A stretch of DNA of 64,000 nucleotides from Halospeciosus flavus (GTDB lineage Archaea; Halobacteriota; Halobacteria; Halobacteriales; Halobacteriaceae): positions 1,488,001 through 1,552,000 of the forward strand of contig NZ_CP122312.1 of the NCBI RefSeq assembly GCF_029814175.1, read 5' to 3'. Every line of letters starts with the position of its first letter. The first letter of the stretch is position 1. This document shows positions 8,253-15,054 of the stretch, one piece after another. The notes below the pieces were generated by a model that ran no database searches, was not told the DNA's origin, and saw only the letters and a list, made by a program, of their open reading frames with translations. The translations under genes and the position numbers were made by a program.

Positions 8253-9002
8253 TCAAACGTGCGGAGTGAACACTTCCCGACGGAGCCGACCGTGTACTGT
8301 CTCGAGTAGCGTGCGGAGGTTCTCCGCGTCCAGTCGGTTGTACTCGACGAGTCGGTCCAGCGCCGCCTCGTCGCCCCGATTCTCGTAGCGGTTCCAGAGA
8401 CGAACGGCCTCGCGGCCGTCGACGTCCTCGACGCCTTCGCGACCGATACCGAGGTCGTCCTCGATGGCCTTCAGCCCGCCCGAGAGACCGAGTTTCTTGC
8501 AGGTGTACATGAGGTCGAGGTGCGGGGTCGTCACGTCGAGGTCGAAGTTCGCCTCGAGGAACGGCGCGTCGAAGCGCTTGCCGTTGAACGAGACGAGCAT
8601 GGTCGACCCGCGGAGTTCGCGTTCGAGCGCCTCGGCGGTGAGGTCCCGTCCCTGGACGTAGGTCCGTGTCTCGCCGTCGCGGTGGAAACTGACCGTCGTG
8701 ACGTCGTTTCGGTGTTCGTCGAGGCCGGTCGTCTCGATGTCGAAGAAGCAGGCACCGTCGGCGAAGTTCTCGTAGAGACGCCAGAGTTCGTTGCTCGGGA
8801 AGGTGTCCGCGAAGAACTGGACGTTCCCGTCGTCGAGGTGCTCGGCGGCGGTCGCGATGTACTCCTCGATTCGGTCGCCGGTCTTCGGTCCGACCGCGTC
8901 CGGGTGGAACTCGTCCCAGTGGGTGATTCCGTCGGCCCAGAGCCGTCGTTCGGTCGTCTCGCCGACGCCGTCGACGGGGATGAAACTGTTCTCGACGCGC
9001 AT
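8253..9002 (-). CDS. DEDD-type ribonuclease H-like 3'-5' exonuclease domain protein
   Basis: A 249-residue protein. An N-terminal segment (GVGETTERRLWADGITHWDE) looks like a helix-hairpin-helix. The exonuclease core has FFDIETTGLD (Exo I, Asp and Glu), SFNGKRFDAPFL (Exo II, Asp) and EYNRLDAENL (Exo III, with the late Asp). It resembles the YprB-type RNase H-like proteins common in haloarchaea and probably acts on DNA or RNA ends with two metal ions. The ATG at 9002 is preferred over the GTG two codons earlier. It lies downstream of the small acidic gene on the same strand, separated by a hairpin. Confidence 0.8.
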   Translation of the reverse strand: MRVENSFIPVDGVGETTERRLWADGITHWDEFHPDAVGPKTGDRIEEYIATAAEHLDDGNVQFFADTFPSNELWRLYENFADGACFFDIETTGLDEHRNDVTTVSFHRDGETRTYVQGRDLTAEALERELRGSTMLVSFNGKRFDAPFLEANFDLDVTTPHLDLMYTCKKLGLSGGLKAIEDDLGIGREGVEDVDGREAVRLWNRYENRGDEAALDRLVEYNRLDAENLRTLLETVHGRLRREVFTPHV

Positions 9003-9079
9003 ACACACACCTACACGCGGGCGGCTATAGGTCCGGCGTTCGGTGGATGGGTCCGTCGATCCGGGTCAGGAAGAGTATC

Positions 9080-9107
9080 GTGGTCGGCGGCGAGTGCGAC
9101 CGACCAC
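9080..9107 (-). terminator. Hairpin after the small acidic protein gene
   Basis: Inverted repeat GTGGTCGG (9080-9087) and CCGACCAC (9100-9107) with a 12-base loop, starting 3 bases after the stop of the minus-strand gene at 9110-9301. It separates that gene from the exonuclease gene. Position suggests a terminator or processing stem. Confidence 0.35.
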
Positions 9108-9109
9108 AC

Positions 9110-9301
9110 CTAGTCGAACTGGTTCGCGAGCTGGTCGTCGCCGCTATCCATGGCCTCGTCGAGTCCGTCGGCGGCGGCGGCTTCGAGGTCCATCTCCTCG
9201 TCGCCGATGCGTTTCTCCTGTCCGGTCTGCTCTTCGACCACCGTGTCCGTGTCCGAGACCTCCATGAAGATGTCCCGGAGTCCGTCGGTCTTACTGGACA
9301 T
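9110..9301 (-). CDS. Small acidic haloarchaeal protein of unknown function
   Basis: A 63-residue, highly acidic, helix-prone protein: it opens with MSSKTDGLRDIFMEVSDTD and is rich in D, E and A, ending DQLANQFD. No cysteine cluster, membrane segment or catalytic motif is present. Its ATG at 9301 gives consistent haloarchaeal codon use. It sits just after the orc1/cdc6 gene (9555-10787) on the same strand, 250 bases away. I recognise it only as a conserved-looking small haloarchaeal protein type. Confidence 0.55.
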   Translation of the reverse strand: MSSKTDGLRDIFMEVSDTDTVVEEQTGQEKRIGDEEMDLEAAAADGLDEAMDSGDDQLANQFD

Positions 9302-9522
9302 CGCAATCGATGCAGACACGGGCACCCTGATTAGTGCTTTCGGCCGCTCTATCGCCCGAAAAGTACCTTGTGGCCCTCCGAACGGTAGTTCTCGAAGTCG
9401 CCGGCGTCGCGACTCTACGAGACGACTTCTCGTACAAGAACGTTCGGGCCGTGTGGGCCGGTGACGAGGGAGAGTCGACGGCGCGCGCGGACGAGACCCT
9501 GGCTGACCAACCCCGACCGCGG

Positions 9523-9547
9523 AACACCACCGTGTCCGCAGTTTCGG
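9523..9547 (+). repeat. Origin recognition box-like repeat (downstream of orc1)
   Basis: Contains TGTCCGCAGTT at 9533-9543, preceded by ACCACC and followed by a G-string (GGGGGG). It matches the element at 10899-10909 in core, left flank and trailing G-string. It lies immediately past the orc1 stop. Confidence 0.6.
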
Positions 9548-9554
9548 GGGGTCC

Positions 9555-10787
9555 TCAACTCGACGCGGCCAGGTCGACGTCGGCCATGTCGACGACGGAC
9601 TCGTGGACGCCGACGAGTTGGACCGTCTCGGAGAGTGCCGAGAGCACCTGCTCGACCGGGAGGTCGAGTTCGTACTCGCGGTAGGTACCGCCGCGGCGGC
9701 CCTCGTTGCGCTCGGTGACGGAGACGATGCCGAGCATCGTGAGTTCGGAGAGGTGGTCGCGCATCCGTCGGGGGACGAGCGGGTCGCGCTCGGCGAGACG
9801 AGCGAACCGGGTGTAACGCGGGCGGATGTCTCGCGAGCGGATGGGGGTCTCCCCTTCGATCTCGTTGGTGACCAGCGAGTAGAGGACGAGGTGGCCGTGC
9901 TCGGTGAGGCCGCGGATGCCCTCCTCGATGCGCCCGCGTTCGAGGGCGGTGCGACCCTCCTCGACGTGGTCCTCGGTGATGGTCTCGGATTCGGCGTCGC
10001 GGGCGATGTCGCCGGCCTTCATCAGGAGGTCGATGGACTGTCGCGCGTCGCCGGCGTCTTTCGCGCCGTAGGCCGCACACAGCGGGATGACGCCGGGCTC
10101 GAGGACGTCCTCGTAGAAGGCGACGTCGGCACGCTGTCGGAGGATGGCCTTCAGGTCCTCGGCGTCGTAGGCGGGGAAGTGGATCTCGTTCTCGCAGAGC
10201 GAGGACTTGACCTTGGGCGAGAGGTCGTCTCGGAAGGAGAAGTCGTTCGAGATGCCGATGATACCGACCTGGGTGTCGTCGAGTTTACCGTTAGCGCGGG
10301 CGCGCGGGAGTTGGTAGAGGATCGAGTCGTCCTCGATGTTGTCGATCTCGTCGAGGACGATGAGGACGGTGCCGCCGTAGTCGTCGAGTTCCTCCCAGAG
10401 CATGTCGTAGACCGTCGCGAGCGGGTAGCCCGTCGTCGATATCTGGTCGTGCTCGGAGCGGAACTCGTTGACGAGGTGGGTGGCGACCTGGTAGGACGAG
10501 GTGAGGCCGTCGCAGTTGAGAAACTGGATGGAGAGGGAGATGTCGTCGTACTTCGCGGCGTCCTCGCGGAGGTGTCCAAGGAGGTACCGAGTGGCGGCAG
10601 TCTTCCCGACGCCGGTCTTCCCGTAGAGGAAGACGTTGTTCGGCTGCTCGCCGTTGATGACCGGTTGCAGCGCCGCCTTGTACGTCCGGAGTTCCTCGTC
10701 ACGTCCCACCAACTCGTCGGGCTGGTAGTCCTCGCGGAGGGCGTCGCGCTCCCGATAGATGTCGTAGTCCCGCTCGAACAGCGCCAT
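9555..10787 (-). CDS. orc1/cdc6: Orc1/Cdc6 family replication initiator
   Basis: A 410-residue AAA+ initiator. Walker A is GKTGVGKT (56-63), Walker B is VLIVLDEID with D146/E147, and sensor-like GISNDFSF follows. The C-terminal winged helix runs from about 300 (RIEEGIRGLTEHGHLVLYSL to GTYREYELDL). The N-terminus LFERDYDIYRERDALREDYQ is typical of halobacterial Orc1. It binds origin recognition boxes and loads MCM. The gene is bracketed by TGTCCGCAGTT repeats, one 12 bases after its stop and at least seven upstream, making this a probable origin. TATA-like GTATATAACA (10811-10820) is about 28 bases before the ATG, so the mRNA is probably leaderless. Confidence 0.93.
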   Translation of the reverse strand: MALFERDYDIYRERDALREDYQPDELVGRDEELRTYKAALQPVINGEQPNNVFLYGKTGVGKTAATRYLLGHLREDAAKYDDISLSIQFLNCDGLTSSYQVATHLVNEFRSEHDQISTTGYPLATVYDMLWEELDDYGGTVLIVLDEIDNIEDDSILYQLPRARANGKLDDTQVGIIGISNDFSFRDDLSPKVKSSLCENEIHFPAYDAEDLKAILRQRADVAFYEDVLEPGVIPLCAAYGAKDAGDARQSIDLLMKAGDIARDAESETITEDHVEEGRTALERGRIEEGIRGLTEHGHLVLYSLVTNEIEGETPIRSRDIRPRYTRFARLAERDPLVPRRMRDHLSELTMLGIVSVTERNEGRRGGTYREYELDLPVEQVLSALSETVQLVGVHESVVDMADVDLAASS

Positions 10788-10810
10788 GGAGTAGCCCTTT
10801 CCGCGCCCCG

Positions 10811-10820
10811 GTATATAACA
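10811..10820 (-). promoter_or_regulatory. orc1/cdc6 promoter TATA region
   Basis: GTATATAACA lies about 28 bases before the orc1 ATG. A degenerate copy of the origin repeat (ACCACCGCGTCCGCGG, about 10819-10834) abuts it on the BRE side, and a good copy follows at 10846-10855. The initiator may therefore bind its own promoter. Confidence 0.5.
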
Positions 10821-10898
10821 CCACCGCGTCCGCGGCGTCCGGAGCGTCCGCAGTTCTGAGAGTTTATAAAGAACGCCGGGAACACACCCCCACCACTC

Positions 10899-10915
10899 TG
10901 TCCGCAGTTGTGGGG
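10899..10915 (+). repeat. Origin recognition box-like repeat, left of the AT-rich element
   Basis: TGTCCGCAGTT (10899-10909) preceded by CCACCACTC and followed by GTGGGGG, the G-string arrangement described for halobacterial origin recognition boxes. It is paired in inverted orientation with the copy at 11107-11117. Confidence 0.65.
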
Positions 10916-11106
10916 GAACGGGTGGGGGCGGGGTGAGGGAAGGCCCCTAGAGAAGCGGTATCTATAAGTCGAGGTGCAAAAAATTAGTCCGTAGTCCACC
11001 TTCATCGTGCTGCGTCTCGTCTAGCCGTCTGATCGTTCTCGCCAGCTCCTGTCAACTCTTTTGTCCGTCCCGTCGACGCTCCCTCCCGCCACCCCTCTTG
11101 ACGGGG

Positions 11107-11117
11107 AACTGCGGACA
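11107..11117 (-). repeat. Origin recognition box-like repeat, right of the AT-rich element
   Basis: AACTGCGGACA on the plus strand, i.e. TGTCCGCAGTT on the minus strand. On the minus strand it is preceded by CTCCACTT. With the 10899 copy it brackets the AT-rich stretch. Confidence 0.65.
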
Positions 11118-11255
11118 AAGTGGAGGGGGTGTGTTCGACCCCCCCTCGTCGGCCGTCACTCCCCACTCGCGGTCTCGTCCTCCTGCCTCACGCCGTTCGA
11201 CGCCGTCGTACGGAGGATACAGGATTCCCTCCGGACGACGCCTGACGAGCCGGCT

Positions 11256-11488
11256 TACTGCGGACTTTGTGGTGTTGCACTGACCGCAACACGCGCTAGA
11301 TGAGGTCCGCGACACGCTCTAGCCAGTCGTCGACGCCGCCGAAACCACACCACTATGTCCGCAGTAATCGGCACTTCGACTCGTGCTGGACGCGACGACC
11401 GGACGGAGCCGACACCACCGTGTCCGCTGTTCTCACTGCGAGCGCCCCTCGCTCCAGCGGTGCTCGCGACCCCACTCCGTCCGCAGTT
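11256..11488. repeat. Cluster of four further origin-type repeats
   Basis: Cores at 11256-11266 (minus, AGTCCGCAGTA), 11356-11366 (plus, TGTCCGCAGTA), 11421-11431 (plus, TGTCCGCTGTT) and 11478-11488 (plus, CGTCCGCAGTT). Left flanks keep the CACCAC or CCACTC element. They extend the repeat field up to the FAD-linked oxidase gene. Confidence 0.6.
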
Positions 11489-11541
11489 CCTACGCCGCCG
11501 ACCGCGGCGGTCGCGTCTCGGGGCCGTGTCGTTCCAAATCC

Positions 11542-12936
11542 TCACTCGTCCGGGTCGGGGAGGACCTTCCCCGGATTCATCACTCCGTCTGGGTCCACCG
11601 CGTCCTTCACCTCCCGCATCAGGTCGACCGCGTTGGCGTGCTCCCTGTCCATGAACTTCCGCTTCCCGATGCCGACGCCGTGTTCGCCGGTCGCGGTCCC
11701 GCCCACGTCGATGGCCGCCGCCACGAGCCGGTCGTTGAGTGCCATCGCCCGCGCGACCTCGTCCTCGTCGTCGAGGTCCGCGATGGGGAGGAAGTGGAGG
11801 TTCCCGTCGCCCGCGTGACCGACGCAGGGAGTCGTGACGCCCAGTTCGTCGGCGGCGTCCACCGTCGCGCGGATGATGTCGGGGTACTTCGAGACGGGGA
11901 CCGTCACGTCGCCGATGACCGCGACGGTCGCCCCCTCGCGGTAGTCGCAGGCGGCGGGGTAGACGTCCCGCCGGGCCTGCCAGACGTCGTCGATGTCGTC
12001 GCCCGCTGCCGCGCGCCACTCGGACACGCCCGCTCCCTCGCAACGTTCGCGGACCGCCTCCAGTGCCGCCTTCGCTCCCGCGTCGCTCTCGCTGTGGACT
12101 TCGAGGACGAGCGTCGGCGCCTCGGGAACGTCGACGTCGGTCCGTGCGGCGACCATCTCCATCGTGCGCGTGTCGAGGTACTCGATGGCGCCCGGCGTGA
12201 TTCCCGAGCGCATCACCGCCGCCACCGCCTCGCCCGCCGCCTCGCGGGTCGGGAAGACGGCGAGGGCGGCCCGGCGTACCCGTGGAATCGGCTCCAGCGC
12301 GACCGTCGCCTCGGTGACGACGCCGAGTGTCCCCTCGCTCCCGACGAAGAGGTCCCGGAGGCTGTACCCCGAGGCGGTCTTCACGACGTCGCGTCCGCAC
12401 TCGACGACCTCGCCGTCCGGCAGGACGACCTCGAGGCGGTAGACGTGCTCGCGGGTCTGGCCGTACCTGACGGCGTTCAGCCCCGAGGCGTTGTTCGCGA
12501 CCATCCCGCCGACGGTGGCGACGTCGCCCGCGGCGATGCCCGGCGCGAAACGCAACCCTGCCGACTCGGCGGCAGTGTTCAGTTCGTCGTAGACGACGCC
12601 CGGCCCGACGACGGCCTGCCGGTCCGCGGCCCGAATCGTCACGTCGTCCATCTCGAAGGTGTCGAGGACGACGCCGCCCTCGACGGGAATCGGGTTCCCC
12701 TCGATGCTCGACCCGCCGCTCCACGGTGTCACGGGCACGCCCCGTTCGTTCGCCGCCGCGAGGACGGCCGAGACCTGTGCCGTCGAGTGGGGGCGGGCGA
12801 CGGCATCCGGGACCGAGGCGGGGTGTGGGCCCTCGTCCGCCGCGAACCGCTCGCGTTCCGCCCGGTCGAGACTGAATCGCTCCTCGGGGAGTACGTCGGC
12901 GAGGAACGAACAATCGTGCTGGGTGTTCTCGTCCAT
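11542..12936 (-). CDS. FAD-linked oxidase (GlcD/D-lactate dehydrogenase type)
   Basis: A 464-residue protein with an N-terminal PCMH FAD-binding domain: VTPWSGGSSIEGN and GLRFAPGIAAGDVATVGGMVANNASG bind FAD. The C-terminal FAD-oxidase_C domain ends in GEHGVGIGKRKFM. CVGHAGDGNLHF supplies the His residues expected to touch substrate and flavin. The family oxidises D-2-hydroxy acids such as glycolate or D-lactate and passes electrons to a membrane acceptor. No Fe-S partner is next to it. The ATG at 12936 gives the usual single-subunit length; the frame is open further but without family character. Confidence 0.88.
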   Translation of the reverse strand: MDENTQHDCSFLADVLPEERFSLDRAERERFAADEGPHPASVPDAVARPHSTAQVSAVLAAANERGVPVTPWSGGSSIEGNPIPVEGGVVLDTFEMDDVTIRAADRQAVVGPGVVYDELNTAAESAGLRFAPGIAAGDVATVGGMVANNASGLNAVRYGQTREHVYRLEVVLPDGEVVECGRDVVKTASGYSLRDLFVGSEGTLGVVTEATVALEPIPRVRRAALAVFPTREAAGEAVAAVMRSGITPGAIEYLDTRTMEMVAARTDVDVPEAPTLVLEVHSESDAGAKAALEAVRERCEGAGVSEWRAAAGDDIDDVWQARRDVYPAACDYREGATVAVIGDVTVPVSKYPDIIRATVDAADELGVTTPCVGHAGDGNLHFLPIADLDDEDEVARAMALNDRLVAAAIDVGGTATGEHGVGIGKRKFMDREHANAVDLMREVKDAVDPDGVMNPGKVLPDPDE

Positions 12937-13036
12937 CACTACCAGATGACTCGTGTCGGCGCCGATAAGTCTACTCCGTTCCGTCCGGCGGACGAGAGGG
13001 AAAGAAGAAAGGTGCCGCTGTCCGGATACACTCGGT

Positions 13037-14281
13037 ATGGACGGAATCCGTTGGTCTCGACTGCGGTCGCTCTTCCTCGTGGTTCTCCTGGTCGGTTCCG
13101 TCGTGGCCGCGGGGGGAACCGGTGTCGGCGCCGCGACCGGGCCGGACCAGCAACCCGCTCGCACCGGGGTGGCGTCGCTCTCACCGGAGGAAGTCGACCC
13201 CGACGCCGTCGACATCACGGTCTCTCTCCAACCCGACGGCGACGCCCGGTGGACGGTCGCCTACCGGATGCGCCTCCAGACCGAGAACGAGACACAGGCG
13301 TTCCAGGACCTCCAGGCCGACGTGCGGAACAACACGAGCGCCTACCTCGACCGGTTCCGCGACCGGATCACCGCCACGGTCGCGGCCGCGGAGAACGCGA
13401 CCGGCCGGGAGATGGGTGCGAGCGACTTCGCGGTCTCCACGCGTCTCCAACCCTTCGGCGAGACCGACTACGGGATCCTCACCTACTCGTTCACCTGGTC
13501 GAACTTCGCCCGCGTCGAGGGACCGCGACTCTACGCCGGTGACGCTATCTCCGGCTTCTACCTCGACCAGGAGACGAGTCTCTCCTTCACCTACCCCGAC
13601 GCGTACGGACTCGTCTCGGTCGACCCGACGCCGAGCGTCCAGCGGTCGGGCCTCGTCGGGTGGACCGGTCCGTTCGACTTCACCGACGACGAACCGCGCG
13701 TCGTCGTCTCGACGGCGGCCCCGACGACGAGCGCGGGTGAGACGACACCCGAACCCGGCGACGGACTCGGCGGTCTCGGGCCGGTCGGCTACGTCCTCGT
13801 CGCACTCGTCGCGGCCCTCGTCGTCCTCGGTGCGGCGTGGTACTACCGCGGACGCGGTGGTGTTCCCGGCGGCGGACCCAGCGAGGAGGGCGGTGAGGTG
13901 TCCGAGGGCGGTGGACCACCCAGCAGCGCGACCAAGTCCACGGAAGCGGCGGAGTCCCCCGCGGCGGAAGCCGGTGCGGCGGCCGGGGCCGGCGCGGCGT
14001 CCGAGGAGGGCGACGAAGAACCGCCCGAGGAACTCCTGAGCAACGAGGAGCGCGTCGTGCGGTTCCTCCGCGAGCACGGCGGCCGCGCGAAACAACAGGA
14101 GATCGTCGAAGGACTCGGCTGGACCGAGGCGAAGACGAGCCAGGTCCTCAAGGGGATGCGCGAGGAGGGCGACCTCGAAGGCTTCCGCATCGGGCGTGAG
14201 AACGTCATCAAACTCCCCGACGTCGACGTCGGTGCGGGCGAGGCCGAGACGGAAGACGAGTCGAACGGGTCGGAGCGCTGA
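13037..14281 (+). CDS. Membrane-anchored winged-helix protein (DUF7343/DUF7345-like)
   Basis: A 414-residue exported or membrane protein. A signal peptide (SLFLVVLLVGSVVAAGGTGVGA) is followed by an extracytoplasmic beta-rich domain with several NxT/S sites, a low-complexity linker, a transmembrane helix (about 252-272, GYVLVALVAALVVLGAAWYY), a Gly/Ala/Glu-rich cytoplasmic linker and a C-terminal winged helix (LLSNEERVVRFLREHGGRAK to VIKLPD). The wing domain matches helix-turn-helix modules that haloarchaea put on membrane sensors. It probably couples an external signal to transcription; target unknown. Confidence 0.75.
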   Translation: MDGIRWSRLRSLFLVVLLVGSVVAAGGTGVGAATGPDQQPARTGVASLSPEEVDPDAVDITVSLQPDGDARWTVAYRMRLQTENETQAFQDLQADVRNNTSAYLDRFRDRITATVAAAENATGREMGASDFAVSTRLQPFGETDYGILTYSFTWSNFARVEGPRLYAGDAISGFYLDQETSLSFTYPDAYGLVSVDPTPSVQRSGLVGWTGPFDFTDDEPRVVVSTAAPTTSAGETTPEPGDGLGGLGPVGYVLVALVAALVVLGAAWYYRGRGGVPGGGPSEEGGEVSEGGGPPSSATKSTEAAESPAAEAGAAAGAGAASEEGDEEPPEELLSNEERVVRFLREHGGRAKQQEIVEGLGWTEAKTSQVLKGMREEGDLEGFRIGRENVIKLPDVDVGAGEAETEDESNGSER

Positions 14282-14300
14282 CGCGACCCGGGTACGCACC

Positions 14301-14340
14301 GACCGTTTAGACCGTTTAACTCCGCTTAACTGCGCTAAAT
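14301..14340 (+). repeat. Four tandem 10-bp units upstream of a TATA box
   Basis: Successive units GACCGTTTAG, ACCGTTTAAC, TCCGCTTAAC and TGCGCTAAAT share the pattern NCCGYTTAAC in exact 10-base phase, i.e. on one face of the helix. The array ends 18 bases before the TATA box at 14359, where an activator or repressor would be expected to bind. Confidence 0.55.
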
Positions 14341-14358
14341 CCACCGCGACTGTCACGT

Positions 14359-14367
14359 CCCTATATG
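14359..14367 (+). promoter_or_regulatory. TATA box for the candidate RNA
   Basis: CCCTATATG predicts transcription from about 14388-14392, just before the inverted-repeat region. An ATG at 14395 could also be read as a leaderless start. Confidence 0.5.
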
Positions 14368-14389
14368 TCTTCCCGGTCACTACGGACGA

Positions 14390-15018
14390 GTGCGATGAAC
14401 CACACGGCACACGGGGTGTCCACGCTGGGTAACGGTCCGATCGGCTCTCTGACGCCGGTTACCGTGGCGCAGCTGTCCCCCCACTGTGCCCCCTGCGACC
14501 GCGACCGCGACGTCCCCTGTGCGCGGTCGCGGCAGTCGGCGTGGACACGCCAATCTCGCCAGCGCGCGCATGGAGCGCCGCCGTGTGGCTCGTCGCGACG
14601 GGACGACCACGGACAGCGCGACAGAGGCACGGCACACGCCGCCCGCCGACCGGACGACCCACTCCTCCGGCACGCGGCGGCGACACGGTTCGGGCGGGGC
14701 GGCCCCTTCGCTCCCGCCTCCCCTCGCGCTGTCCGACCACTCCCTTCGGCCGCGGTCGGACAACCACGTCGACCGCGACCACGCAGAGGCAACGGCCGGT
14801 GTCGAGCAACACCGCCGACGCAGCACCCCCACGCCTGCTCGGCCGTGTCGACACCCGCCAGTCCGACTCACGTCGGTCCGGTGATCGTCGTCCCGTCGGA
14901 TGGGACGGTACCGAGCGTACCGTCACGACCGACGACGCGGTGACGCGACCGGGACACACCCACCCCTCGCTCCCACTCCGACACCACCCGTCCCGGTCGA
15001 CGTCGCCGGTCGTCGACC
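14390..15018 (+). ncRNA. Candidate structured non-coding RNA (core 14416-14548)
   Basis: The core is closed by a perfect 10-bp stem, GTGTCCACGC (14416-14425) with GCGTGGACAC (14539-14548). Inside are three hairpins in series: GGTAACGG (14428-14435) with CCGGTTACC (14455-14463, one bulge); GGCGCAG (14466-14472) with CTGTGCC (14484-14490, one G-U); and GCGACCGCG (14501-14509) with CGCGGTCGC (14522-14530). This makes a cloverleaf-like four-way junction that is not a tRNA and shows no RNase P, 7S or tmRNA landmarks. Further hairpins follow to a terminator-like stem at 14995-15018. Existence and 3' end are inferred from sequence only. Confidence 0.4.
14995..15018 (+). terminator. Hairpin with pyrimidine tail before gdh promoter
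   Basis: Perfect 8-bp inverted repeat GGTCGACG (14995-15002) and CGTCGACC (15011-15018) with an 8-base loop, followed at once by CTTCTTTCCTT. It lies just before the TATA-like CCTTACGTAA of the dehydrogenase gene, so it could end the upstream transcript. Confidence 0.45.
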
Positions 15019-15054
15019 CTTCTTTCCTTACGTAATGATTGCGTACTAAAGTGT

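Larger units (their letters stand above)
10788..11541. other. Probable replication origin (oriC)
   Basis: 754 bases without a convincing gene. It holds seven good copies of the core (T)GTCCGCAGTT or its complement: 10846-10855 (+), 10899-10909 (+), 11107-11117 (-), 11256-11266 (-), 11356-11366 (+), 11421-11431 (+, CTGTT variant) and 11478-11488 (+). Most are preceded by CCAC or CACCACC, and 10899 is followed by GTGGGGG. The copies at 10899 and 11107 face each other across about 200 bases that include the most AT-rich stretch (about 10958-10990), a candidate unwinding element. Inverted origin recognition boxes beside orc1 around an AT-rich element is the known haloarchaeal origin plan. Confidence 0.8.
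14282..15054. other. 773-base region without a convincing gene; rich in inverted repeats
   Basis: Contents in order: a four-unit 10-bp array (14301-14340), a TATA box (14359-14367), a 133-base segment that folds on paper into a closing stem with three hairpins (14416-14548), then perfect inverted repeats at 14693-14718, 14730-14762, 14886-14937, 14904-14924 and 14995-15018, the last followed by a pyrimidine run, and finally the glutamate dehydrogenase promoter. Long open frames exist (for example 14395-14943) but are Arg/Pro-rich and lose codon character after about 50 codons. Confidence 0.6.

Noticed and set aside
11052-11315. Minus-strand frame with Cys residues in the origin region
   Set aside because: It consists largely of the origin repeats and GC-rich filler, with no family resemblance.
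14395-14943. A 182-residue open frame with an ATG about 30 bases after a TATA box
   Set aside because: The first 50 codons look plausible, but the rest is Arg/Pro-rich and loses third-position GC bias, while perfect inverted repeats run through it. A structured RNA explains the region better. A short leaderless peptide from 14395 remains possible.
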